Assembly: GCA_964504915.1 (NCBI GenBank)
Contig: CAZDFH010000008.1
Span: forward strand, 1-64,000
DNA from: CAJBLF01 sp964504915
GTDB taxonomy: Bacteria > Patescibacteriota > Gracilibacteria > Absconditabacterales > Absconditicoccaceae
Direction: 5' to 3'
Length of the DNA: 64,000 nt
Within the stretch, counting starts at the first letter, position 1. Each line of letters opens with the position of its first letter. The notes beneath the pieces were generated by a model. It saw only the letters and a program-made list of their open reading frames with translations, did no database searches and was not told the DNA's origin. Both the position numbers and the translations under genes were made by a program. Shown here piece after piece: positions 31,921 to 42,512 of this stretch.

Positions 31921-31992
31921 TATCCCACATCAAATGTTTCTTAGCTACGGAGGCGCATTCAATGCGCCTCTACGGAAAATTGTGGTGTGGTC
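31921..31992. repeat. Dispersed palindromic element K, copy 2 (inverse of 15178-15249)
   Basis: TCCCACATC, CTTAGCTACGGAG, inner hairpin GGCGCATTCAATGCGCC, then TGTGGTGTGG. It is the reverse complement of the element after the VanY gene and sits upstream of the DUF3160 gene. Confidence 0.8.
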
Positions 31993-32024
31993 TTTTTTCT
32001 CGCTAATGGTTTCTTTTCATATAT

Positions 32025-33404
32025 CTATAGTTCGATTTGATCTTTGATGCTTGGGATTTCACATATGAAATTCATCTCCTCTAATTTACTTTTTAATGCT
32101 ACTTGTGCATTTCATTCTCCATGGACGATGAACGTTTTAACTGGTGGTTTCGTAAATCCTTTTGCTCGTCTGATGAGTTGATCGGCATCTGCGTGACCGG
32201 AGAATCAGTTAATCTTGTCTATTTCAAGATTCACGTCTAATTCCAGTCCCATCAATCTGACCTTCTTTTCTCATTCCAAAATATATCTTCCCAATGTTCA
32301 TTCAGCTTGATATCAGACAAATAGTAAGGTATTTTTTTCGTTTTCGAGTCCATGCTCTAAATGATATCTGATCCTGCCTGCAGTACACATTCAGTTTCCT
32401 GCGATGATAATACATGGATCTGCATAAGTATTTAATTTCTGAGAATCCCTGGCACTTTCTGTACATACAAGTTGTGGAAAATCAAATGCATGTGGATATT
32501 TCTTAGCAGCTTCTTCATCGTACAATTCTGTATGCTTTTTGAAAATCTCTGTGGCCTTGATCGATAAAGGACTATCCAAGAAAATTTTTTCTATGGGGAA
32601 TAGTCACTTACTAATAATGATATTAAAGAAGTAGAGGAGCTCTTGTGTTCTTTCTACAGAAAATGATGGAATCAATAATTTTCCTCATTTCTTAAATGTC
32701 TCTGTCGTATATTCCAATAATAATTCTTCTTTGCCAGCAGTATCTTCATGTAGTCTATCGCCGTAGGTAGATTCCATAAATAAATAGTCTGCGTTTTGTA
32801 TCAACGTTGGATCTTGCACGATGGGCGTGTTTCGTTGCCCGATATCTCATGAAAAGACTAACTTCGTCTGTTTGTTGTTTTCTGTAACAAAAACTTCTAT
32901 ACTGGCTGACCCCATGATATGTCCGGCATCGACGAATCTGGCTTGGATGGTGTCTGTAATGGTCTTGAGCTCGCCGTATTTGATAGTACTAAAGAGTGGT
33001 AGACACGCTTTGGCTTCTATCAATGTATACAGTGGCTGCCTTGGTTTCTCGTGAGTATACTTTCTTCTCTTATTCTCTTCTTCTATATTTTTTTCTTGGA
33101 TGGTCGCACTATCTTCCAATATGATTTCACAGATATCTATGGTTGCGGAGGTTGCATAAATCTTTCATGTAAATCCATTTTTTGCTAATTTGGGAATCAG
33201 TCCACAGTGGTCAATATGTGCGTGAGTAAGTAGAACGAAATCTATTTCTTTGGGATCAAAAAGAAATGGATCGTAATTGCGTTTCATCACGTCTTTGGGT
33301 CACTGAAACATTCCACAGTCGACGAGGAATTTAGTATTTCCAGTCTCAATGTAGTAGCAAGATCAGGTGACAATTTTAGCAGCTCCGCAGAAAGTCAGTT
33401 TCAT
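32025..33404 (-). CDS. MBL-fold beta-CASP nuclease (RNA-specific exonuclease type)
   Basis: 459 residues. MKLTFCGAAKIVTGSCYYIE, DCGMFQG, LLTHAHIDHCGLIPKL (HxHxDH metal site), DAGHIMGSASIEV, VFSGDIGQ, ESTYGDR, IPSFSVERTQELLYF, LDSPLSIKATEIF, CIIIAGNGMCTAGRI (beta-CASP motif), FVGYQAEGTLGRYI and FSGHADADQLIRR. This motif order is that of YSH1/CPSF73-like beta-CASP RNases in bacteria, which process or degrade RNA. ATG 33402-33404 immediately precedes the first MBL strand. Many TGA glycines, including GNGMCTAG. Confidence 0.95.
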
Positions 33405-33804
33405 ATTTTGGTTTATGACATAAAGATGAAGTAAAAATATATTACTCCAATTGCGGTAGTTTTCAATATCATTTATTGTATATCTTTTTTTCAATTATAT
33501 TTTTCTTCTTGGTTTGAACCTTTTTTCTGTAGGATATATTTTACAATACTCTTTTTCTGGTGCCTCCCGGCGGGGGCCCTACGGGGTATTACTTTTTGGC
33601 ATTGCCCCAAAAAGTAATCAAAAAAGTCTAGGCCTCGCAGTCCGCCATGTTGCTCGGCCGTTGGTTTGCTTAGTCGTATTCTGTCTTCCAGCCCTCCCTC
33701 ACGGCAGACAAGTTTAAAAATACTATAATAAAATTATTGTTGCCCTGTGGCAATCATTACTGCCTTCCCGGCAATGATACGGATTGGTTCGCTATGGAGA
33801 TTTT
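33405..33804. other. Intergenic region with dispersed element J (copy 2) and hairpins
   Basis: 33590-33691 repeats element J of 26440-26575. TACTTTTTGG-CATTGCC-CCAAAAAGTA is a perfect 10-bp hairpin here. Further small hairpins: TTGCC-CTGT-GGCAA (33738-33752) and TGCC-TTCCC-GGCA. The G+C content of 33560-33660 is clearly above the surroundings. No gene is supported. Confidence 0.7.
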
Positions 33805-34215
33805 TTATTTTTCTGTCTTAAAAGCAAAATCTATCTTAATTGATTTGTCATACAACGGGATTATAAATTCCATCCAAAATCAGCCATGCGTGAGACATCG
33901 TTCAATCAATGTCTTATTGAGGAATGGCTCATCTTCCACTTCTTGTGGTAAGATGAAATCGTTATTGAAAAGCATCACTTTCGCCTTGAGTGGTGCTTCT
34001 ACGAAGATGAGTACCTGGCAATGAATCACTTCTGGTAAAGTTTCTTCTAATACGTAGCCAATTAATTTTTTCTCTTTGAGCTCAGCAATATCTTTGCGAG
34101 TAAGCTCGATATCATCACAAGAAAAAATAATCTTGTCTGAGATTTTGGACGATTCGTGATCGAAGACGGCGTTGAGTTGCATGGAGATTTGTTGATATGG
34201 TAAAAACTTATTCAT
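33805..34215 (-). CDS. Hypothetical protein translationally coupled to the DUF1697 gene
   Basis: 136 residues, MNKFLPYQQISMQLNAVF start. Strands and helices such as KIIFSCDDIELTRKDIAELK, GYVLEETLPEVIHCQVLIFV and EAPLKAKVMLFNNDF, ending FKTEK. No signal peptide. Its ATG (34213-34215) lies inside the last codons of the DUF1697 gene (8-bp overlap), so the two are probably one transcript. I do not recognise the family. Confidence 0.72.
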
Positions 34216-34744
34216 TCATTAGTTCTAGAATTTTTCTTGTGGTATTGATGTTTCTTACTGTCATTTCTTTGTATTCTGGACGAGAAGATAATTTTATCAT
34301 ATTTGATTTCGTAATACTGTCTATTTTTGCTGATCGGAATATTACTCATGGATGATAGCTTATTTCTTCAATGTCTTTTTTAATTTCAAATTTTGTGAGT
34401 ATATTTTTGCTATCAATCTGATCACTTAAAAAAATAACATTGTGCTTTCGTTCTTCATTTTCAAATATTTTTGGGAGATGATTGATTGTATCTTGCATAT
34501 CCTTTTTTGATCTTACTAGAACTTTTGCCGTATAATGAAATCTACTGGAAAGTAATTTTTCTAAATTCTTTTCTATGATATTTTTCTGTGTTATTTCTGA
34601 CTGGAAAATAACATTGCCACTTTGAATATATGTTTTTACTGATTGAAATCCTGCTTGTGCAATCGTATCGCGTAGGTCTTCCATCTTGATGATGTTGTTC
34701 CCACCAACATTTATGCCTCTTAACAATGCAACATAGATACTCAT
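34208..34744 (-). CDS. DUF1697 family protein
   Basis: 178 residues. YVALLRGINVGGNNIIKMEDLRD and TYIQSGNVIF are the DUF1697 signature, followed by KNLEKLLSSRFHYTAKVLVRS and PEYKEMTVRNINTTRKILELMNE, the conserved C-terminal RNxxTxxKL motif. Cytoplasmic; function not established for the family. Overlaps the next gene by 8 bp. Most of its length has no TGA; two occur near the C-terminal third. Confidence 0.93.
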
Positions 34745-34759
34745 GATTTTTCTAAATTT

Positions 34760-36028
34760 TTAAAATATCCCCATCTTTTTTATATATTTAGTTAACGTCC
34801 CTGCAACGTATACTTCTACTCCTCCTGTCTGGTGTGGGGCAGGCCAAATCACTATTTGATCTCATAGATCATGGGGAATGACTTGTATGGGCATCCCTTG
34901 TCAGAAATCTGGTTTGTAGATCGGGAGTGTAGAGAAATTATTTATATAAAATGTAGTTGGTTTTTTGGTATTCATTCCGATAACGTTGAATGGGGCTAAT
35001 GGAACTTTTTGATGCATGACGTTGATATTTATGTCAAATAATTCTGTGAGTTCTGGTGATGGTTTTTGAAGTTTTGGTATTAGTGTATCCTGAATGATCT
35101 GAGCAATGTCTTCCAAAGAAGTCGCTGCAGAAAATTCTTGTGTGGTTATGGTCATTGAAGCGTTACCTACAAATGACATAGGGATACTGGCTATACGATC
35201 ACGGACATTTACTACCGTGACTTGTGAACATTTCGTATCTGCGGATAGTCAGATATTTTCTATACATTTTTTCGTCAGGTAGGCAGAAAGTGCTACGTGT
35301 GTACTACATGAAAGATTCTTTTTGTCTTGAATATCTTTCTTTATCTTACTGAGATCATTCCATGAAAAGTATTGTGGGCTACTTCTTTTTTTTGTCCTGC
35401 CGAGAAATGTAGTCCATATCAGCATAACTAGAGATCCCAATCAAAGTTTTATCCATCCGTGATGAAGGGCAGATGTTAGTATATGTTCTTTGGTGCTTGT
35501 TCTGGGTTGCGAGATACATGATTGATCGAGTAGTGGAAGATCAATGTCTTGGTTTCTAGATAATTTCCCTCGATGTTCTACCATGCGGTAAAAGCTTTGT
35601 CCATCCATACAGGCATGCGAGCATTGTACGCTTAGTACATAGCCATCTTTGAGCTTGGTGATATTGATATTCATAGGTGCTTGTTTTCCTGCTATCACTT
35701 TTTTTGTTGATATATTGGATGCGAAATATTCCCTTGGATTTTTGATATGAGGAATATCTTTTATAGATATATTTTTTTCTTCTCTCGTTTGAAATTCTAC
35801 GCCTTCATTTGTATAGATAATCTCATTTCTGTCTTTAATTCTTCAGGCGAGATGCGGATAATAGACGAGCAATTTTTTTAGTCAATTTTTCATAAGTTCT
35901 ATATTTGGTTCGCTATCAAATATTCGTGTCCCGCAAATGGACATTCTTTTGCATACTTTGTCTAATTCGGAAAATTGCCAAATCATTTTTGGATGAATAT
36001 TTTTTTCTGCTTGAATGAGATTTGTCAT
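34760..36028 (-). CDS. BAHD-type acyltransferase
   Basis: 422 residues with the full BAHD layout: an N-terminal LKKLLVYYPHLAGRIKDRNE and YTNEGVEFQ, then the catalytic HxxxDG as CSHACMDGQSF (about residue 140), LTKKCIENI, VVNVRDRIASIPMSFVGNAS and the structural DFGWG as PDFGQGMPIQV, with a final GGVEVYVAGT strand. BAHD enzymes transfer acyl groups from CoA thioesters to alcohols or amines and are best known from plants and fungi. The DFGQG variant keeps Asp, Phe and both Gly. Neighbours (DUF1697, add) give no substrate. A condensation-domain relative is the main alternative; motif spacing favours BAHD. Confidence 0.85.
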
Positions 36029-36050
36029 TATTTTTCTTGAAGTAGATAAA

Positions 36051-37049
36051 TTATTTCCCAATTGCTTCGATCATCTTTTTCTTACTTTCTTCATCCAAAA
36101 AACTTCCTGCAAATGAATTCTTCGCTAGCTGGATAATATCGGCTTCAGATAAATGCAATGCCTCAGCGATTGCGATATAATTTTCTTCTATATATCATCC
36201 GAAATATGCTGGATCGTCAGAATTGACAGTTACTATTACTCATTTTTCCATCATTATCTTTAATGGATGCCTGGTCAGATCTGGGACAACTTTGAGTTTG
36301 AAATTGGAAAGTGGACACATGGTGAGGGGTATTTTTCCTTCTGCTAATCTTTGGATTAATTTCTCGTCATATAATGCATTATCGCCATGATCTATTCTGG
36401 AAACTTTCAAAAGATTAATCGCTTCCCAGATATATTCGACTGGTCATTCTTCGCCAGCATGAGCTACCGTGAGCAATCATTCATTTCTTGCTTTCTCGAA
36501 TACTTTCTCAAACTTTTTTGGCGGATTTCCGACTTCGGAAGAATCCAGTCCCACGGCCGTAATCCGGTCTTTGTAGGGGAGTGCTTCGTCGAGGGTTTTC
36601 AGGGCAGACGCTTCGTCCAAATGTCTGAGGAAACAAAGAATTATTTTGTAACTTATGCCTAGTTTTTTTTGTCCATCTTCTAGTGCGGTGTGAATTCATT
36701 GTATCACGGTGTCGAAATTGATCCCTCTGTCTGTATGTGTCTGTGGGTCGAAGAAGATTTCCGTGTGGACCACATTCTGTGTGTGTATTTTCTCCAGATA
36801 CGCTCGTGTGAGGTCATAGAAGTCCTGCTGCGTGATAAGCACACTCGCTCCCTGATAATAGATGTCGAGAAAATCTTGAAGATTATTAAAATTGTATGCT
36901 TTTCTGAGTTCTTCAACGGATGCATATTTTAGTGGAATGTTGTTTTTCTTTGCTAGCTGAAATACCAATTCTGGTTCCAAAGTTCCTTCAATATGAAGGT
37001 GAAGTTCCGCTTTGGGGATGGTATGAATGAAAGAAGAAAGTGATGACAT
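36051..37049 (-). CDS. add: Adenosine deaminase
   Basis: 332 residues, the usual length. IPKAELHLHIEGTLEPELVF (zinc HxH), HTEIFFDPQTHTDRG, GLDSSEVGNPP, VAHAGEEG (zinc His and general acid Glu region), RIDHGDNALYD, PLTMCPLSNFKLKVV and TVNSDDPAYFGGYIEENY. It deaminates adenosine to inosine; some family members act on adenine instead, and HAGE plus the C-terminal DDPAYF fit either, so substrate choice between adenosine and adenine is open. It begins 43 bp after the kinase gene and ends 22 bp before the BAHD gene on the same strand. Confidence 0.92.
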
Positions 37050-37092
37050 GAATCTATGATTAATAACTAAATTCTATCTCAGATATTGTACT

Positions 37093-37725
37093 TTATTTCT
37101 TGACTAAAGCATTCATTGCACTTTTAATCTGTTTCTCAAAATTATTGTCCATCTCCAATACGGGCAGTTTATATTTCTTTGCTTCTTTTTCAAAATATTT
37201 GGAGTACTTAGCAATCATTTTCGCAATTTTATGAAATGTCTCCTCTTGCTTTGTCTTTCTAATGATTCGATCATTTGGAGTGGTGGATTTGTGGATATCT
37301 TGTACAAATTTTTTCTCATCGTTTTTTACTAGGAAAATTGTTCTAATATGTTCCGCTCAGAATTTTTTGATAATCTTACTCACAATTTCTGGAGTCACTT
37401 GATATCCCTCGATGATATAATCATCTTTATCGATGATTGATGTCTGGGCCATCATGCTTATCGCTTTGTACGAAGTTTTTCCTTGCTGTATATATCACTC
37501 GACAATCGAAGCACTTGTATGATTAGTGTAAAAAACATCATTAGAATCGCCTCTTACATATCCATGAGGAAAGGCTTTTTTGTGATTGGCCTTGTCTATG
37601 TATGTTCGTGCAATATTCTCTAATGTATCTGCAGAAATCCGAGGGATAGATGTACTCTTACTCAATATTTTTGCTAATGTGGTCTTCCCACATTTTGGTG
37701 GACCACCGATTAAATAAACTGTCAT
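37093..37725 (-). CDS. P-loop kinase-like protein
   Basis: 210 residues. Walker A GGPPKCGKTTLAKIL at residues 7-21, then ISADTLENIARTY and DDYIIEGYQVTPE; a Lys-rich C-terminus (KKTKQEETFHKIAKMIAKYS). It resembles small nucleoside or phosphotransferase kinases of the AAA/zeta-toxin-like P-loop class, with Asp at the end of strand 2 as phosphate acceptor base. Substrate unknown. Same-strand neighbours mltG upstream and add downstream are separated by 24 and 43 bp. Confidence 0.8.
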
Positions 37726-37749
37726 ATTGATTGGTGATTGTATAAAAAT

Positions 37750-38772
37750 TTATTTCAAATATTGCTTATTCGCATTATGTTCCTCTAACGTCCTTCCATA
37801 ATGAATCGTTCCATCGCTTCCATGCAAGTAAAATAAATAATCAGTCGCCTGGGGATGTAAGACGGCAACTATACTTTCTACGGTTGGATTGGAAATCGGT
37901 TGTGGTGGAAGTCATCATTTTTTTCTTGTGTTGTAAGGATTATTTTCATCGCTAATGTTTTTGGCGATGACGTTGGGAGTACAGGTAGCGTAGGGTTGAT
38001 GTAAACCGTAACACAGGGTGATATCCGCGTCGAGTTTCATTCAGATGTTTAGTCTTTTGAAGAAGATCCCGGCGACCGTTGCTTTGTTCGCGTTGTTCCT
38101 TTCCTCTTTTTCTACGATGCTGGCGAGGATCATATTCTGATATCGATTGGTACTGGAAATTTCGGATTGATGTGTATCTCGAACTCTTTTTTTGAATGTT
38201 TCCAATTGTAGGTAAACTAATTGATCTACAATATTATTTACGGCATCTAGATTATAGGTGTCAGGATATAAGAATCATTCCAATGTCGTTAGTGGAATGT
38301 TGATATTTGAAAGAAAGGGATATTTGGCTTGATACTTGGCGATAATTGTCGGATCGGTTACTAGCGCAATATATTCTCATTGATTGATGATTCATTTTTT
38401 CGTTAGGCTTGCGTCGATGTCGTAGATGGATCGTCATTCGAGGACGGTGATTTTGATATATTTGTTGCTTGGGCCGGCAAGGATAGTCTGGATAAATTGG
38501 CTCTTGCTATAATGACCGGAGAATTCGTAGGTGCCTGGCTCGAGTTGTGAGAAGTCTACGTGATGTGTCTTGATATAGACTTTCAATCTGGCCTGGTTTC
38601 GTGATGAGAGTGGCTTTATCAAGCTGCTTATTGTCCCCCCGGGGAGAATTTTAATTTCTGCGTTCAAGGAAAATCCTTTCCCCCAAATATATCGCAGGAC
38701 ACAGATCACGAGCAGAATCACGATTCGGATTCCGGATTTCTTTTTCTTGGCTGGCTTGTTGAAAGTGGGCAT
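37750..38772 (-). CDS. mltG: Endolytic transglycosylase MltG (YceG-like)
   Basis: 340 residues. Lys-rich cytoplasmic start, one membrane helix (IRIVILLVICVLRYIWG), a LysM-like domain (residues about 45-110), then the YceG core: TLEGFLYPDTYNL, MILASIVEKEERN (catalytic Glu), VAGIFFKRLNIGMKLDADIT, NPYNTRKKGGLPPQPISNP and ATDYLFYLHGSDG. MltG cleaves nascent glycan strands at the outer membrane face to terminate peptidoglycan chains. ATG 38770-38772. TGA glycines lie in the conserved GLPP segment. Confidence 0.95.
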
Positions 38773-39047
38773 CTTACTTCGAATGTTAAATGTTAAATGT
38801 TGAATGTTGAATGTTTTTCTTTTTTTATTTTAGTTTTCAAACCCCCTCATTCCCCCTTATCCCACTGGATTCCCTTCGGTCACAGGGGGACTATAATGTT
38901 TTTTATATATGTTTTTCCTTTGGCCCGCCCTGTGAAGGGAGTGTCGGGGAGGGTTTGTTAACAAAAAAATAAAAAAAAAATCTCACAAGCAAATATATAT
39001 ATTTCAATTTCTTTTGCTAAGCTAATTTACTTGACTTTTTCTTCTAA
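38773..39047. repeat. Intergenic microrepeat G and a G+C-rich inverted repeat
   Basis: 38780-38814: tandem (A)AATGTTAAATGTTGAATGTT words. 38838-38957: outer arms CAAACCC/GGGTTTG (7 bp) and inner arms TCCCCCT/AGGGGGA (38851-38857/38884-38890), markedly richer in G+C than the flanks. A short A-rich tail follows. No gene is supported. Confidence 0.65.
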
Positions 39048-39455
39048 ATGGGTAAATGCTTATTTGTAGTTTTATTCGGTATCCTATGAGCTATGCCAAC
39101 TTGAGAAATTTTTACTGCAAACATTGATAAGAAAACTAGGCAGTTAACTATTATATGTGATTATACAGTTAATGAAGTTGCTAGTATGTTCGTAGATTTC
39201 TTGAATGAACCAAAGGATGGTCGGCATCACGCTTCGAAATATGGCATCAAAGAACAGGGAAATGATATGGTGGAAATAACTTATGGTGGAGAAGACGAAA
39301 GATGCGGAGGTGGTCCAGGTAGACAGCAGGCCTTTGTTATGAAAGAAGGGAATGCTATTAGTATTATTGACGCTCCCGTAGGAGTGGGAATTGATGATAT
39401 AGAATCTGAATATAAAAGACTATGTGAAAGTTTAAGGGTTACACTAGAAGATTAG
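39048..39455 (+). CDS. Hypothetical small protein
   Basis: 135 residues from ATG 39048. Hydrophobic start (KCLFVVLFGILGAM) too short for certain export, then ANIDKKTRQLTIICDYTVNE, HHASKYGIKEQGNDMVEITY, a Gly-rich DERCGGGPGRQQAF loop and a helical end (DIESEYKRLCESLRVTLED). Two TGA glycines near the start. No recognised family. It is isolated between a repeat-rich gap and the ppdK leader. Confidence 0.65.
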
Positions 39456-39512
39456 GAAAAAGCTATTTAGCTGTCAGGAGAAGTGGATTTTGTTCCATTT
39501 TTTCTTTTTCCC

Positions 39513-39616
39513 TTGAAAATCGCCAGCAATCCTATATGATGTAGTCAAGGACATAAACACTTCTTATTATATGTCTATAAGTGTCTACAATTACTGTCCA
39601 TTGGCAGTGATTTTTA
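39513..39616 (+). promoter_or_regulatory. Candidate promoter and structured leader of ppdK
   Basis: TTGAAA (39513-39518), 16-nt spacer, TATGAT (39535-39540). About 50 nt downstream a 6-bp hairpin TTACTG/CAGTGA (39591-39610) is followed by TTTTTATT, terminator-like, still 34 nt before the ppdK start. Whether it attenuates is not shown by sequence alone. Confidence 0.4.
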
Positions 39617-39649
39617 TTCACGACATTTTTATTCTTTATATTTATTGGT

Positions 39650-42292
39650 ATGTGATTATTCACCAAAAACGACGACAGAAGGTATGTATATACTTTCGGC
39701 GAAGCAAAAGGCCTAGGGAAGGAAATTCTTGGAGGTAAAGGAAAAAATTTGGCTGAGATGGTAGAGATGGGATTACCTATTCCTATGGGATTTACTGTCA
39801 CTACAGAAACTTGTGATTTGTATTACAAAAGTAATAAATCTTATCCACAAGAAGTACTTGATCAAGTAGAAGAAGAATTGGTGAAATTGGAAAATTTGAT
39901 GGGAAAGAAGTTAGGAGATTCAGTAGATCCTTTGTTGGTCTCTGTAAGATCTGGAGCTGCTGATTCTATGCCAGGAATGATGGATACTGTCTTGAATCTT
40001 GGATTGAATGATGAATCAGTGATCGGACTTGCTAACAAGACTGGTAATGCTAGATTCGCACGAGATAGCTACAGAAGATTTATCCAAATGTTTGGAGATG
40101 TCGTCATGGAAGTAGCTCATCATGATTTCGAGCATGCATTGCAAGCTGTGAAGGCTGAAAAAGGTGTAAAATTGGATACAGACCTTGATACAGAAGACTT
40201 GAAAAAGGTTGTTGCTGCATATAAAGATGTCATCAAAAATGCTACTGGCAAATTATTCCCAAATAATGGAAGAGAACAATTGAAGATGGCTATCGATGCG
40301 GTTTTCAATTCATGGAATAATGAGAGAGCTATCGTCTATAGAAGATTGAATGATATTAGAGGGTTGCTTGGTACAGCAGTAAGTGTCCAATCAATGGTCT
40401 TTGGAAATATGGGAGAAACTTCTGGTACTGGAGTTTGTTTCACAAGAAATCCTTCTACAGGAGAACATAAATTTTACGGAGAATTCCTCATGAACGCACA
40501 AGGCGAGGACGTCGTGGCAGGTATTAGGACGCCGTTGGAGATTTCAGAATTAGAAAAAGTTATGCCAGACTGTTACGCACAGTTGGTAGAGATCTATCAA
40601 GGATTGGAAAAACACTACAAAGATATGCAAGATATGGAATTCACTATCCAAGAAGGAAAATTGTACATCCTTCAGACAAGAAATGGAAAGAGAACAGCTG
40701 CTGCTGCGGTCAAGATGGCGGTAGATATGGAAAAAGAAGGATTGATCGACGAAAAGACAGCTATCATGAGAGTAAAACCAGAACAGCTTGATGCCTTGCT
40801 TCACAAAGGAATTGTTCCTGCAGCTAAAAAAACTGCTGAATTATTGACAAAGGGTTTGCCTGCATCTCCTGGTGCGGCGGTCGGTCAAGTTGTGTTCACC
40901 GCATTGACGGCAAAAGAATGGGCTGAAAATGGTAAAAAAATCGTATTGGTTCGTACAGAAACATCTCCAGAAGATATTGAAGGAATGCACGCTGCTCAAG
41001 GTATCTTGACTGCTAGAGGAGGAATGACGTCTCATGCAGCCGTAGTTGCTAGAGGAATGGGAAAATGTTGTGTTGCCGGAGCTGGTGAGATCGTCGTAGA
41101 TGAAAAAGCTAAGACATTAGTCGTCAAAGGAAAGACATTTAATGAAGGAGATATTATTACGTTAGATGGTTCTACTGGTGAAGTCTTCACTGGTGCGCTT
41201 GAAGTTATGGATCCAGAATTGAGTGGAGATTTTGAAACACTTATGACACGAGCAGACAAATACAAGACGTTGGGTATTAGGACAAACGCTGATACACCAC
41301 ATGACGCTGAAGTAGCCAGAAAATTTGGTGCACAAGGTATTGGACTCTGCAGGACAGAACACATGTTCTTCGCTGAAGATAGAATCAAGGCTGTGAGAGA
41401 AATGATCTTGGCTGATGATGTAGATGGTAGAAAGAAGGCATTAGTAAAATTGCTTCCTTACCAAAAAGAAGATTTCATCGGCATATTAAAGGCTATGGAA
41501 GGATTGCCAGTGACTATCAGATTCTTGGATCCACCATTGCATGAATTCTTACCTACTGAAGCAAAAGATATTCAAGCATTAGCGACAGAGATGAATCTAT
41601 CATTGGAAGCTATCACGGCTAGAATCACTGCTTTGCATGAATTCAATCCTATGCTTGGACACAGAGGATGTAGACTAGCAGTTACCTATCCAGAGATCGC
41701 AGAAATGCAAACAGAAGCAGTCATATCAGCTGCTTGTGAACTTAAAAAAGCTGGAGTTGATGCTAAGCCAGAAATCATGATCCCATTAGTTGGATTCAAA
41801 ACTGAATTAGACTTCAATACAGAGATCGTCAGAAGAGTAGCTCAAGAGACTATGGACAAATATGGAGTACAAATCGATTACAAACTTGGGACAATGATCG
41901 AAGTACCTAGAGGTGCAGTCACTGCTGACAAGATCGCAGAGACAGCTGAATTCTTCTCATTTGGAACAAACGATTTGACTCAAATGACTCTTGGATTCTC
42001 TAGAGATGATGCTGGTTCATTTATCAAGGACTATGTGACTAAAAATATATTTGAAAAAGATCCATTCCAGACATTAGATACAGAAGGAGTTGGGCAGCTT
42101 GTTCAAATGGCTGTAGAAAAGGGTAGAGCAACTAGACCTGATATCAAACTTGGTATCTGTGGTGAACATGGTGGTGATCCAGAATCAATCAATTTCTGTC
42201 ATAAGGTGGGATTGAACTATGTCTCTTGTTCTCCATTTAGAGTGCCTATTGCTAGATTGGCTGCAGCACATGCTGCGCTTAAAAATGCATAA
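39650..42292 (+). CDS. ppdK: Pyruvate, phosphate dikinase
   Basis: 880 residues. The N-terminal ATP-grasp part has GGKGKNLAEMVEMGLPIPMGF, SVRSGAADSMPGMMDTVLNL and GTGVCFTRNPSTGEH. The swivelling phospho-His domain has TARGGMTSHAAVVARGMGK (catalytic His near residue 461). The PEP-utilising C-terminal barrel has RTEHMFF, LGHRGCRL, FSFGTNDLTQMT and LGICGEHGGD. It interconverts pyruvate + ATP + Pi and PEP + AMP + PPi. Codon 2 is TGA, but none of the following ~878 codons is, unlike most neighbours; glycine is mainly GGA/GGT, consistent with high expression. ATG 39650 is needed to include the YTFGEAKGLGKEILGGKG segment. Confidence 0.97.
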
Positions 42293-42295
42293 ATA

Positions 42296-42417
42296 TAATA
42301 GTGTAGAATGCAGGGTTCAGAGTGCAGAATTTCGGTGTTAAAAAAATACCATCACTCTGAACTATACACTATGAACTATACACTCAAGAAGAGACTGTCT
42401 CCGGATGGTCTTTTTTT
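42296..42417 (+). terminator. Microrepeat block A and terminator after ppdK
   Basis: TAGTGTAGAATGCAG and CAGAGTGCAG words, then the inverted CTGAACTATACACTATGAACTATACACT. A hairpin AGACTGTC-TCCG-GATGGTCT (42392-42411) with T7 follows. Confidence 0.82.
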
Positions 42418-42512
42418 GTATTCGCCTTATTTCCCATTCTTATAGTTGACTTTCTCGCTCTTTTTACTATTCTATCCGATGCTATTTTTTTACATATTAT
42501 GTTATTGTGCTC

